Below are positions 12,530 to 22,622 of a DNA stretch of 64,000 bases, in pieces (position 1 is the first letter of the stretch; each line of letters begins with the position of its first letter). The position numbers and the translations under genes were made by a program. This DNA comes from Hyparrhenia diplandra (taxonomy: Eukaryota; Streptophyta; Magnoliopsida; Poales; Poaceae): assembly GCA_015847255.1 (NCBI GenBank), contig JADLZK010008551.1:124001-188000 (forward strand), read 5' to 3'. The notes under the pieces are model-generated. The model saw only the letters and a list, made by a program, of their open reading frames with translations, had not been told where the DNA came from and did no database searches.

Positions 12530-13706
12530 TCTATATCTATACCTACTAATAAAAGAGAAAATTTCTTGACCAAAATTTCCGTCTGCCTCCTCTGCCCGTA
12601 TTCGTATCCAACTCGGCCGCGTTATTTTTTGGACTGCGGGGACGAGCTAGAGAAAAAGAGTGCGCAGCGCGTCGGACTGGAGCCTGGTGGTCGCCTGGTT
12701 GGGCAGGCGCGTGAGGCCACAGGGACCGGACTTTATCCCACGCTTGTCCTGGTCCGACACGGGCAATAGTTTGAGCAGGAAGAGCATTCGGTGCTGCTAG
12801 GGTGGACCTCGTCCTGCGCGCGCAGATCAGTGCCGCGACAGCGAAGCTCGGCATCCCGGCGGCCGCCAGATCGGCGTCCCGATAGCCTCCGCTCCCGGAG
12901 GCGAACTCGCAGGCGAACAGCAGGGTTCATGGCCTGAAACCATCATTCGGATCTCAGCCTCGCTAAAATTCTTCCTTCGGCATAGTGGCGACTCCTCTCG
13001 CTGGCACAAGTGATTTGGACTTGGGAGCGGCTCCGTTTGTGAAAAGAATTTGAGAGAGAAAAGGAGAAAAAGGGAGGCGAACGAGCTCCTAGCAAGGACC
13101 CAATGGATAAGGCTGCTGGAGGCCTCGATCGTCGGCTTTGTATTGTGCAGGCGGACTCCACGAGCCACAGGCACGTACGTGCTGGGAGCGTTCGTTTTTT
13201 TCACATTCATCGTTACAAAATCATAGAAAATTACTAAATAATTTCACATCGTTTACATAAATTATCACTGTGTAATATAAACTTTTGTTTCTTATTATGC
13301 TTACCATACCAATTTCATACTAACAGGAGGTTCTTCAGTATTGCTGATTGTACACGAGCTATGTACCCGGTTACACCTAATTTTTTGTATATTATTTCTT
13401 CACCATGTCTATCAAATATGATATTCCTCAACTGGTCAATGGCGAACATGCTAACACAGACGTCGTCGTTACTGAGTAGCAGCAAAAGAAGAGGATATGC
13501 CACCGGCACCAGCACCGATGGGGGTAAACAAGTTCATCGCCTTTTGGGTGCATGTTACTGCGCCTCCTCACATGTATCTCATTGTAACGCATGGGCATAT
13601 ACATACAACAACATGATATAAGTTACTTATCACTTGTTTAAATTTAAATGAATGGTACTAATATATTTGTCCATCACCCGTTGCAACGCACGGGCTATTT
13701 TCCTAG
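12530..13706. mobile_element. Helitron in the promoter of gene copy 1
   Basis: The 5' end is TCTATATCTATACC at 12530 (TC at 12536 is an alternative), preceded by A. The 3' end has the hairpin cccgttgcaacgcacggg (13677-13694), a short spacer and CTAG at 13703-13706, followed by T. Joining the flanks restores the arrangement seen upstream of copies 3 and 4 (gcaaaagca... then gcgaacttggcaaacgg), so this is a clean insertion. The 0.6-kb GC-rich centre has no recognisable protein. Confidence 0.85.
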
Positions 13707-13720
13707 TATATAACAAATTG

Positions 13721-13767
13721 GCGAACTTGGCAAACGGACACAACACGCATGTCGCATTGGGTAACTA
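13721..13767 (-). promoter_or_regulatory. conserved upstream block, copy 1
   Basis: The block gcgaacttggcaaacggaca ... catgtcgcattgg is kept upstream of all four family genes. On the gene strand it contains a CCAAT box (CCAATGCGACATGC). In copy 1 the Helitron has pushed it about 1.2 kb from the start codon. Confidence 0.6.
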
Positions 13768-13970
13768 CACCACTAGTAGCTAGTGATCGAGTTGGACCAT
13801 GCAAGAGCAATGCTGTACTGTACGTGCCCATCAGCTCATGCACTGGGCATATGCATGCAGAACCACATGTTACTGTGGGAAGCACGCCAGAATCACACAT
13901 GTTTGTCAGAACCACGAGGCCGGTACCAACATGCTCGCCCCCCTTCAAAATTACCTGAAGAATCCCCGGA

Positions 13971-16643
13971 TGACAAATTTGCCCGTTTTGAAAACATTTT
14001 TTCACAAATAGGCCCCGACAAAACTATCGCTGAAAATGGGCCAAAACGGTGGCGTTAGGACTGATCGCGCCGAGGTATGTGGCTCGGCGTTCTCGACGTA
14101 GCGCCGAGGTAGGCCCGTCGGCGGCGACCCGGGCGCGATATCCGCGGTGGCGAGTGGGGTCAGGAGCGTCGGCGAGGTTTCTGGCGAGCGCCCGACTTTG
14201 ACACCCGGTTACTGGCACCTTCTTGCCGAATCCGGATTTTTGGGCTGGGTAGCCCATTTGGGCCCAGCCCAAAACTTCGGCGGCGACGACCGCCGAGGTC
14301 TTATGACCTAACCGTTGTCGCGGCCTAGCCCATTCTTTCCTCCCTTGCCGCCACCCGCAGCCAGCATTGCTCGCCTCCACCCGCCGCCTTTGCTCCGCCC
14401 CACGAGCCTCCCGTCGCCGGCGCACTCCGCGCCACCCCTCCTCGACCCGCCCCACCCGCCCCTACTCCGCCTCCACCCCGCCTACACTCCCCCCCCCTAC
14501 GCCTCCACTGCGCCGGCACGGGCACCTCTCGATGGGCACCGGCGGCCGGCCGCGGGCGGCCAACCCTTGGCTGCCAACCCGCGGCGGCCAATCATTTGCC
14601 GTCAACACATCACTCCGCCCGTGACGAAAGGACACTTTCGCGAGGTAAAATCTCTTCCCCTCCTCCAGTTTCTCCTCGATTTAGTTAGGGTTGTGTTGAA
14701 TGATTCTTGGGGAGTGCGAATATGAGATTGATTACGTGACATTTATCACCAAACAATGATAAGTTGGCGTGCTTATAGTGGGTTTGGTAGTTACTGAAGT
14801 TGTTATATACATAGATGAAACAACTAGGCTAAGAGAGACTTTATGTATTACTCCTAGATCCATGGACTTACCAATTATAGCTAAAAATTTGGTTTAAGTT
14901 ACTAATTATAGCTAATTAAATTATGAAACCCGGCCCTTGAGTGAATTGAGGTACATGTGGCCCCTTTACTAGCGCTCGGTGCTATATTTTTCGCCCGGTG
15001 TTTTGGGGTATAGTGGGACTCGGCTTCTTGGGTTTTCCATGGAATGTGGCCGTTCCAACACTCTTGTACAAACCACTTGGTAGGCCATGGAGCTTTGGGT
15101 CCATAGTTGTACTCCTCGAAGTCACAAGGCGAAAAACCACTCTGAAATGTCATAGTTACAATGTTATTGTCATGCGTACAACACAAAGAAGATCACAAAT
15201 AACATGACTCGCAGGACCACTTACATAATCACGTTCACCACACGGTAGAATGGAGTAAACATATCCAGCTTGCTTGGAACTTGGAGGAATGCCATCTTGC
15301 CACGGTGGCATGTAGGAGGATTCTCTAGGCGGTGCGGTCGCGGCGTCAGCCTTCTCCGCTTCAGTCATTTCAGGTGGGTTCACCGGCGGAGGCACCCAAC
15401 GAACAAACTTATCATACGGAACGCTCTTCCAAGGGTCATAAGGAAACAACATAATGGAATGATTCACCATATCTTCACCATCGATCCACTGATAGAACTT
15501 GCATCCATCTCGACCACAATCAAACTCTCTAGGGGGATGATTTGCTAGTTGACAACAGTAAAAGGCACGCCCCGCGGAGACGGGGATGCCTTGGCGCTTC
15601 ACAAAGGCCGGCAACCCACGGTGACAAGCGGTGTCGGCCGAGGTGGTGGGAATGGACCTTTCCCATGATGGTCCTCCGGATGGTGCACGAACTCAGTTAG
15701 TGGACCGATTGAAAGCACAGTTAGGTTGGAGTGACCGAGATGTACAATTTGAAGATGTGATAGATGTCGGGTCGAGTAAAGGTCCACGGATGACAAACAT
15801 CTATGGACTAATATTAACAAATTAAATCCATCTAAATCATCTCCAACCATGGTCAAGGCAAGGATGTAACAAAACTACCTATTTTTCACAAAGGCAAAAC
15901 ATACACTAAAACAAGAACCATCCAAGTCATCTACATACTAACAAACTACCAAAAGCGAACAAAATGAGTAGTATACAACATACTTTCGTCCAACAAAACC
16001 ATGATACCATATCACCATATGACTTAGGGTTATACAAGACAACAACTAATGCAATAAAATAAAGATGGATAGAAAGGAAGAGGGGAAGAAGATTTACCTT
16101 GTGGGCATCCGGATGGGAGAGATCGGGCCACGTAATGAGTTTAGGAGCTAGGGTTCATGGGGAGTCGATTGGGATGGTCGGAAGAGAGAGAGAGAGCGGG
16201 TAGGAAAGAAAAGGTGGGAGGAAGAAGAATTTGGCGGCGCGGCGGGGGTAAAGTGGCGTAGCTTCGGCGCCTTGATCGACGGCGGCGCCCGAGCTATGTG
16301 CCTCGGCGTTAACTAAAAGCGGCGTCGAGTTCTCGGGCTGGACCAACGGACCTAGACCCAGCCCGTACGCCAAACCTCGGCGCGGGACGCCGCGCGCCGA
16401 GTTATAGGCTTAAAGCAGCGCGGGGCGTGGCGCCGACCTCCCGACCCCACTCGCCCCCGTGGATGTCGCCCGGCCCGCCGGTCGGTCGACGGCGTGGCCT
16501 ACCTCGGCACGCGGTCGAGAACGCCGAGCCACATACCTCGGCGCCTTGTCCTAACAGCGCCCGAAGTTTTGGCCCATTTTCAGCGATAGTTTTGTCGGGG
16601 GCCTATTTGTGAAAAATATTTTCAAAACGGGGAAAATTTGTAA
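13971..16643. mobile_element. long-TIR DNA transposon, Mutator-like, with gene cargo
   Basis: About 150 bp at each end are inverted copies of one another: ccgttttgaaaa, ttcacaaataggcccc, gacaaaactatcgctgaaaa, then the CG-rich motif cgccgaggtatgtggctcgg. The long terminal repeats and internal gene piece fit a Mutator-like or Pack-MULE element. I cannot find a clean 9-bp target duplication at these ends, so the outer borders are good to a few bases only. No transposase is visible. The cargo includes a zinc-finger-like reading frame (14902-15660, minus). Confidence 0.7.
14902..15660 (-). CDS. GRF-zinc-finger-like protein carried by the TIR element
   Basis: Exon 1 is open from at least 15660 down to 15225 and ends at a good donor (GTAAGT). 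The acceptor TTTCAG lets exon 2 start at 15141 in the same frame and run to TAG at 14902. The protein has a CHRG ... GRAFYCC ... DCGRDGCKFYQWIDGED array resembling the GRF-type zinc finger (Cys/His pairs, aromatic-x-C, C-x-F-x-QW). A Pro/Glu-rich linker and a Trp/Pro-rich tail (YNYGPKAPWPTKWF) follow. No convincing ATG precedes the finger, so the 5' end is missing or in an unseen exon. Whether it is expressed, or is transposon-borne filler, cannot be told from sequence. Confidence 0.5.
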
Positions 16644-16658
16644 AAATTTCACCCCCCG

Positions 16659-16659
<1 letters not shown>

Positions 16660-16695
<36 letters not shown>

Positions 16696-16709
16696 GTCAC
16701 ACACACACC
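16660..16709. repeat. (CA)n microsatellite
   Basis: About 17 CA units, then a short interruption and five more CA units running into C-rich sequence, lie just outside the TIR element. Confidence 0.9.
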
Positions 16710-16933
16710 CCCACCCCCGTCACGAGTTGCACTTTTTTTTTTTCACTTCTCCTATATATATTTCAGGTGTCTAAATTTGAAGACGATTTCAGGCAACACT
16801 TTTAGTACAAGTTAACTTTATTATCAAAATATTTCAGGCAACACTTTTACACATGAACAACAATGAAAGCATAAAGAAACGACAATGAAAGCATAATTCA
16901 TATACTACTATGGATTATTCTGAAAGCTACTAG

Positions 16934-17948
16934 CACTACTACACAACTGATTTTATACAGCGTTTGCAAATGATTTTCCGTGACGGTTATTTGGAAAACT
17001 GCCACGGTTAATACCTCAATTAACTGTGGCGGTTTTAATAACCGCCACGATAAATCGACAATAACCGTGGCGGTTAGGTTTTAATAACCGCCACGGTAAA
17101 TCGATAAACCGCCACGGTAAATCGATAGCCGTGGCGGTTTTTATAAAAAACCCGCCACGGTTAATGTGGCCCAACCGGCCAGACCAAAAGAGCCTAGAAA
17201 AAGCCCAAAACCAATCTGAAATCGGGCTCATTATATATATAGAGAGGGGAGTGTTAGTGTTTCCCGACCTCGGTGAGACACTCATTCCTCTCTATCTCAC
17301 CGACACACACTCTCTCTCACCGGACACCGATGGCGGGTCCTTCACCCTCCGCCGCGGTTCCTCCACCGGCGGCGCAGCTCCTCCCGGCTTAGGGCGGATC
17401 CCGGCGTGGATGGCGGCGTGGCTCCTCCCGTCGGCACAGACTCCTCCCGGCGTGGATGGCGCCGTGAGGTGGTGGCGCGTGCCCGGCGGCGTGGCTCCTC
17501 CCGACGGTGGCGGATCTAGGCGGCGACGCATCTCCTCCGGCGGCGCATCTCCTCCCGGCAGCGCAGCTCCTCCCGGCGGTGCATCTCCTCCCGCCGCGGC
17601 GTATCTCCCCACCGTGGCGGCGGTGGAACCCGGCTTAAGCGGATCGGCGTGGCTCCTCGGGCGGCGCCGCTCCTCCCGGCGGGCGTATCACGGCCCGGCG
17701 GCCGGATCCGACCCGGCGGCCAGATCCTCCCGGGCCCACGGATCGGCGGCGGCGGGCCGTTCGCGAAACGCTAGCCCGGATCACGGGCCCGTTTGGGCGT
17801 GGGTGCGGATTTTTGTTTTTTGTTTTATTTTTTTCGGGGATTTTTGCGTGGCGGTTTTAGCCTCCCGTAGAAAACCACCATGGTTAATCATTCGATTAAC
17901 CGCCACGGAAAAAAAAAACCGCCACGCAAAATCAAATAGGTAGTAGTG
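16934..17948. mobile_element. CACTA transposon, non-autonomous, 1.0 kb
   Basis: The ends are CACTACTAC...aactgatttt on the left and its inverted counterpart aaaatcaaataggtagtagtg on the right. The 3-bp target duplication tag lies at 16931-16933 and 17949-17951. Both subterminal regions repeat the motif ccgccacggttaa many times in both directions, as expected for transposase-binding sites. The centre (17330-17800) is a GC-rich run of ctcctcccggcgg-like units giving long open frames of low complexity with no domain. The element sits in the 3' flank of gene copy 2. Confidence 0.9.
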
Positions 17949-17973
17949 TAGCCGTCGTTAATTAGCTTTATTA

Positions 17974-18271
17974 GGCCAGTTTCAATGGGGAGTTTCATTC
18001 ACGTTGTTTCTAAGGCTGCCATATCATACAAAATAAAATGAAACTTAGATGAAACCCCTATTCTCAATGGAGAGTTTCATTCTGTGATTTCATAGGCATT
18101 TAATTTTATGACTCGAGGGATAGTTGGTATTATTAGTGCCAAGAGAGTTTCACCAAGATGAAACTTTTCCATTCTCTCTCCTCGGCGTTTCATGCAAAAG
18201 TGGACTTTTGCTGATGTGACGTCCTATTTAATGTGCATGAAATGCCTATGAAATCCCCATTGAGACCGGCC
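17974..18271. mobile_element. Tourist-like MITE
   Basis: Its 298 bp are bounded by GGCCAGTTTCAATGGGG and the inverse of GGCCGGTCTCAATGGGG. The 3-bp target duplication TTA lies at 17971-17973 and 18272-18274, typical of PIF/Harbinger-derived MITEs. It lies 23 bp from the CACTA element and is the second insertion in the 3' flank of copy 2. Confidence 0.9.
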
Positions 18272-18311
18272 TTATTCTCTCTTGGAGAGTGAGACTGTCA
18301 GGCTAATAGCA

Positions 18312-18997
18312 TCATGCCTTGCCGTCGTTCATCATTGCAGCAAGCACGTTGGAGGCGACGACCTCTGCGTGGCTACTACTGCTGCCGTCGTGAGACGATG
18401 AGGACCCGTTGGTGCCCAACTTGGTGAGGAGGCGGTGGCGCTCGCCGTCTCGGAAGAACCAGTTGGGGGTCGGAACCATCCCTTGGCAAAGCCGGTGATG
18501 AAGAAGTATCGCTGGTCGGCAACTACCAGCACCCTGATCTTGTCACCGCCGCTGGTCTGCATGCCGACGAGCATGTAGCGCTCGTCGTTGTCCTCGGCCG
18601 CCGGATCGCCGCTGCCCGCCGTGGCATTCGCCATCGCACCTAGCGTGTCCCAGAATCCCTCAGCATCTGTGCGGCTGGTCGTGTTGTTGGGCTTGGGGAG
18701 GCGGCGGCGGTGGCGGTAGAACCAGTGGCCGGACCGGTTGGTGAAGCCGGAGGCGGCGAGTGTGTTGGTCCCTTTGTCGGCGAGTAGCCTGATCTCTTCG
18801 CCGTCCTTGTTGTGGAAGGAGACCAGCATGTAGGGGTCGTCGTCGGCCAGCGGATGCTCCTCCACCTCCACTGCACCTGCAGCAGCTGCAGCATTGTCGG
18901 CGCCGCCGTCGCTGGCACTGGCAGCGAGCACTACAAGCGGGAGGAAGAGGAGAGCGGCAACAAGAGAAGGACGTACCCCCTCCATGACCATGTCCAT
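18312..18997 (-). CDS. secreted two-repeat protein family, copy 2
   Basis: This is the best-preserved N-terminal half. From ATG at 18997, residues 1-29 form a signal peptide (hydrophobic VAALLFLPLVVLAA, cut near ASAS). Residues 56-94 are repeat A (FHNKDGEEIRLLADKG, then GFTNRSGHWFY). Residues 141-172 are repeat B (MQTSGGDKIRVLVVADQRYF, then ITGFAKG). N-glycosylation sequons are NRS, NTT and NAT. After residue 172 the read frame leaves the family frame: one base appears to be missing at the G-run, and the frame as read ends at 18332. In the other frame the conserved tail (NWFFRDGERHR ... HAEVVASNVLAA) continues to a stop at 18312. The function is not recognised. The repeat has a faint look of the beta-strand segment of ribosome-inactivating proteins, which I do not rely on. 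Confidence 0.65.
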
Positions 18998-19080
18998 GGA
19001 ATGAATCAGCTAGCGTTATTTGTTTGAGCAAATTAAAGGCAGTTTGTATGCTTAATGTATGTACTTGTGCAAACGTACGG

Positions 19081-19124
19081 CTTGGCAAATGGCGGACACA
19101 ACATGCATGTCGCATTGGATTAGT
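19081..19124 (-). promoter_or_regulatory. conserved upstream block, copy 2
   Basis: The block cttggcaaatggcggacaca ... gcatgtcgcattgga lies about 85-130 bp upstream of the start codon. It carries the same CCAAT box on the gene strand as in the other three copies. Confidence 0.6.
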
Positions 19125-19920
19125 TGTACTACTACAGTAGGAAGTTGGACCATGCAAAGAGCCTGTGCCCATGCCCATGCACTGTCCGAACACTGGGCAG
19201 AAACCACAACATGTCTGTTTGTTTGTCAGAACGTACCACATGCAAAGCAAAAGGTTCCTGGCCTCCCGGCCGGGTTTCATGGTTCATGCAGGCATGCCGG
19301 AACCACACCCACTGGCCACTGCCAAACTCCGGTTGTCTGTTGAAGGAACCCTTTAGAAGTGCCAAACTCCGGTACATGCGACTCGATCATGTAGATGTAG
19401 GTCGTACCCTATTCAAAATTTTGTCTTTTTCCTTTAGTTTATCTAGCAAATCTTAATTTTTTTTTGGACAGACTATCAAACCTTAATTGAACTTGCATCA
19501 TTGGTTCAAAATGATTTTCCTATACACGGTTTGGGACTTGGGAAAACTGCATGCCTTAGTGACAGGATGAGTGTGTAGAAATAACCATAACCATTTTTTA
19601 CTATATGTTTAATATCCCGTGCGTTGCAGCGGAAGTAAAAAAATAGTATGTCGTCGCTTTTTGCTATTGTTGTCGGGCGAAAAGAAAATGGCACTGGCTG
19701 TCACCAAAATTAACTAGACCTTGGAGCTGAACACATATATTCTGGACTGAATTTCAAACTTTGATTATATCATTTTACGTCCTGGAACCGAGCTGCTCAC
19801 GAGCTCTCTGCTTTCGTTAAGAGGCCTCATGTTTTTTATTTGCCTTCCGTGTTTTCCAGATCTCTACTCGTTGGACCTCCTCTTTGACATCCAACTGCCA
19901 AAAACAAAACAATTATTGTA
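19125..19920. other. spacer between copies 2 and 3
   Basis: The first 200 bp resemble the distal promoter of copy 1. The rest has no gene, and I see only short T-rich tracts and no clear element borders. Confidence 0.4.
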
Positions 19921-20146
19921 GTGCAAATTAAACTCACAACACAATTGTTGTTTTCAAGCGACAATGAACGCTTTTGTGATCAATAGTGTCCAACCCTTCA
20001 ATTTAAAACGCTTTGGAACTCAGGTTGGAAAATAAACTAAACAAAAAAATTACACATAAACGACAACAATGAAAGCATAATCCATACTACTACCAGCTAG
20101 CCGTACGTCGTTAGCTTATTATTCTCTGGTGAGTGAGATCGACTAG

Positions 20147-20888
20147 CTAGCCGCAGCATGCCTTGCCGCCCTTGATCAGTGCAGCAAGCACGTTCGAGGC
20201 GACGACCTCTGCGTGGCCGCTGCTGCTCCCGTTGCCGCCCAACGACATGAGGAGGCGGTGGCGCTCGCCATCTCGGAAGAACCAGTTGGGGGCTGGAACC
20301 ACCCCTTGGCAAAGCCGGTGATGAAGAAGTAGCGCTGGCCGGCTACTACCACCACCCTGATCTTGTCACCGCCGCTAGTCTCCATGCCGACGAGCATGTA
20401 TCCCTGCTGCTCGTCGTCGTCGTCGTCGGCTGGATCGCTGTGACTGGCCCTGGCCGTGGTGTTCACCAGCACACGCAGCGTGGTCCAGAGGCCCTCTGCT
20501 GTGCGGGACCTGTCGTCATCGGGCTGGGGAGGTTGAGGCGGCGGCGCTTGTTGCCGCCCTGTAGCTTGCGCTCTCGGATGCCGGCGTAGAACCAGTGGCT
20601 GGACCGGTTGGCGAAGGCGGAGACGCCGCGGATTGGCTCGGACGAACTCTGGTCGGCTAGTAGCCTGATGTCTTCGCCGTCCAGCTTGTTGTGCCTGATG
20701 TCTTCGCCGTCCAGCTTGTTGTGGAAGGTCACCAGCGCATAGGGCTCGTCGGCGGCCAGCGGATTGCATTGCTTCGTCGTCTCCTCCACTGCAGCTGCAG
20801 CATCGTCGCTGCTGCTGCTGCTGGTAGCTGCGAGTACAAGCGTGAGCAAGAGGAGAGCGGCAAGAGAAGAACCACGTTCCATGGCCAT
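20147..20888 (-). pseudogene. secreted two-repeat protein family, copy 3 (frame-broken)
   Basis: ATG at 20888 opens a frame with signal peptide (SLAALLLLTLVLAATSSSS), repeat A and an NRS sequon. At a C-run near 20530 this copy has four C where copy 4 has five, and the frame is lost. Repeat B (METSGGDKIRVVVVAGQRYF) continues in another frame. At the G-run near 20313 a second one-base loss moves the conserved tail into a third frame ending at 20147. A 30-bp in-frame tandem duplication (20664-20723) doubles ten residues of repeat A (HNKLDGEDIR). Without the two homopolymer losses the gene would read through, so it is either recently dead or mis-sequenced. Confidence 0.75.
20664..20723. repeat. 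30-bp tandem duplication inside gene copy 3
   Basis: Two exact 30-bp units (cctgatgtcttcgccgtcca...) add ten residues to repeat A. Copies 1, 2 and 4 have one unit. Confidence 0.9.
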
Positions 20889-20960
20889 GGATCAGATAGC
20901 TAGCGTAGCGTTTGTTTGAGCAAAAGCAATATGTAATATAAAAGATCGAGTAGCGAACTG

Positions 20961-21003
20961 AACTTGGCAAACGGACACGCCACGCATGTCGCATTGGATA
21001 ACT
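20961..21003 (-). promoter_or_regulatory. conserved upstream block, copy 3
   Basis: The shared aacttggcaaacggacac ... catgtcgcattgga block lies 75-115 bp upstream of ATG. The CCAAT box is on the gene strand. An AT-rich stretch at about 20930-20945 is the likely TATA region. Confidence 0.6.
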
Positions 21004-21238
21004 GTATAGTATAGTGAGTTGTAGCATGCAAGAGCGATGCTGTACTTGCCCATCAGCTCATGCACTGGGTCTGGGCATGCATCAGTTTGAAATCGTTCTT
21101 GCATGATGTGAAACAGCAAGAGCGATGCCTGTTCGTTTGAAGATCACACTACGAAGACAGAAAAAAAGAGAAACACCTGCAAACACCCTTGCCAAACACC
21201 CTCGCAACTGTTTTTGGGCAATTATTGTCAACTTACCT

Positions 21239-21273
21239 CCATTATTTGAATCATTATTCCACTCAAATAATGG
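21239..21273. repeat. 11-bp inverted repeat at the duplication end
   Basis: ccattatttga and its exact complement tcaaataatgg are separated by 13 bp. The homology with the right copy of the duplication stops inside the loop. Confidence 0.85.
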
Positions 21274-21289
21274 AGAAGAAGTTATGTTT

Positions 21290-21355
21290 ACTCCCTCCGG
21301 TTTGGTATTAGAAGTCGTTTAGGACAGCGAACACGGTCTCCAAAACACAACTTTG
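21290..21355. mobile_element. Stowaway-like MITE end fragment
   Basis: The text ctccctccggtttggtatta ... aaaacacaactttgac looks like one terminus of a Stowaway-type MITE. The other end is absent; the sequence passes directly into exon-like sequence. Confidence 0.5.
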
Positions 21356-21771
21356 ACATCTTGTTAACTGATGAAGAATTGGATCAAATATCCAGCATTT
21401 ATGGCTGTCCTGCTGAAGACCCATGTTGGGTACAAGAACAACATGCTGGTCAGTTCACATATTTCCGTGTACCTTTTTCTCCGATGATCTGAAGCTCCAT
21501 ACAAATTTCCGTGTAGTGTGGCCATTTGATTTTTGAGAATATATTAGTTCCTACTAATTATGACTGCCTACCCAAATAATACAAATAAGTGATAAGCTAA
21601 TTTTATTGTATACCCTTATTTTTTTTACCTCCATTTATGCAATCAGTAGTCATGATAAGTAGCATTAATTGTGCATAACAGCATGTCAATCAGTAGTAAT
21701 TCCTATAGTTCTTTCGGTGTTAACTATTGCAGCAAGGGCTGACCCAGTTATGCTTGATGTTTGCAATGCAG

Positions 21772-22050
21772 ACCATCCACCATGGATTTGCAGCAGGGCA
21801 CCTTGAGGGGAGAACCCATGAGGTCCTGCTGCTCAGGCCAAACAGGAAACAGAAGTGGTACGTCAAGTACTACCACGCCAGCCACACCAGAGGCTTCAAC
21901 TGCTGCCGCTGGATCAAGTTCGTCCGCGACAACAGGCTGCAGGAGGACCACATCTGTGTATTTGAGCTGATGAAGGGCGCCAAGAGGACGACAATGGTGG
22001 TCCATGTCCTCAGGAAGGTTGATAATGGACGGATTGTGCTGGTGACCTAA
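21772..22050 (+). CDS. B3 DNA-binding domain, terminal exon (partial gene)
   Basis: About 92 codons follow an acceptor (tttgcaatgcag) at 21771. They match the core and end of a plant B3 domain of the REM-like type: EVLLLRPNRKQKWYVKYYH, HTRGFNCCRWIKFVRDN, LQEDHICVFELMKGAK, and the final strand TTMVVHVLRK. A TAA stop follows at 22048. B3 domains bind DNA in the nucleus. Upstream an exon-like open stretch (about 21356-21448, containing LTDEELDQISSIYG) ends at a possible donor, but its phase does not fit this exon. No N-terminal B3 part or second B3 domain is present, so this is a 5'-truncated gene or fragment. Confidence 0.7.
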   Translation, partial: TIHHGFAAGHLEGRTHEVLLLRPNRKQKWYVKYYHASHTRGFNCCRWIKFVRDNRLQEDHICVFELMKGAKRTTMVVHVLRKVDNGRIVLVT

Positions 22051-22622
22051 GTTCATGTGCCGTAGTTTGCTATGTATGAAGCTATGTATGAAGCGATGCA
22101 CAAGTGTTGTGCAGTCGCTATGTACCATGATGCAAGTGTTGTGCTGTATGTCAGTATGTGCCACTTACTGAAAAACTTAACTCCAAGCGAGCACTACCCT
22201 GCTATGAAGCTATGTGTATGGCTAGTTACTGGAAGTAAGATGTGTTAATCTAAGCAATAGCTCATGCAAAAATAAACTTGGCATGAAAGAGACCATTACG
22301 GAGGGACAGTAAGCAGTATGACATATGAGACGGCAGGTGCGCCTCTAACATTCAAGAGCAGTAGAACACAGATTAAGGATTTGTGTCATCACCAATAATT
22401 TAAAAATGACAATGATGAAACACCTCATGCAAAAGTAGCCAAGGCACGGTAACACTATCATTAATTTGACTCATGTCAACTGAAATTTGACAACAAACAA
22501 TCTCTGCAGATGGTAGAAGAATATCACGTACCAAGAGGGGAAGATAAATCCACGTGCACAAACCATGCCATGTAACATTAAACTTAGTTCAGTCTATTCT
22601 AAAATTCTAACGAGGAAACTGG
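22051..22622. other. spacer 3' of the B3 exon
   Basis: The early part contains small direct repeats (gctatgtatgaagc twice near 22070-22095). No other feature was seen. Confidence 0.4.

Larger units (their letters stand above)
19921..21260. repeat. segmental duplication, left copy (carries gene copy 3)
   Basis: This 1.34-kb unit is nearly collinear with 25204-26539, including both flanks of the gene. It begins gtgcaaatt and ends attatttgaatcattattcc. Identity stops sharply at both ends. Confidence 0.85.

Noticed and set aside
17131..17943. 270-codon open frame inside the CACTA element
   Set aside because: It runs through both subterminal repeat arrays and a GC-rich minisatellite; there is no transposase motif.
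19600..19650. Helitron-like terminus (cccgtgcgttgcagcgg)
   Set aside because: No CTAG follows at the right distance and no matching 5' end was found.
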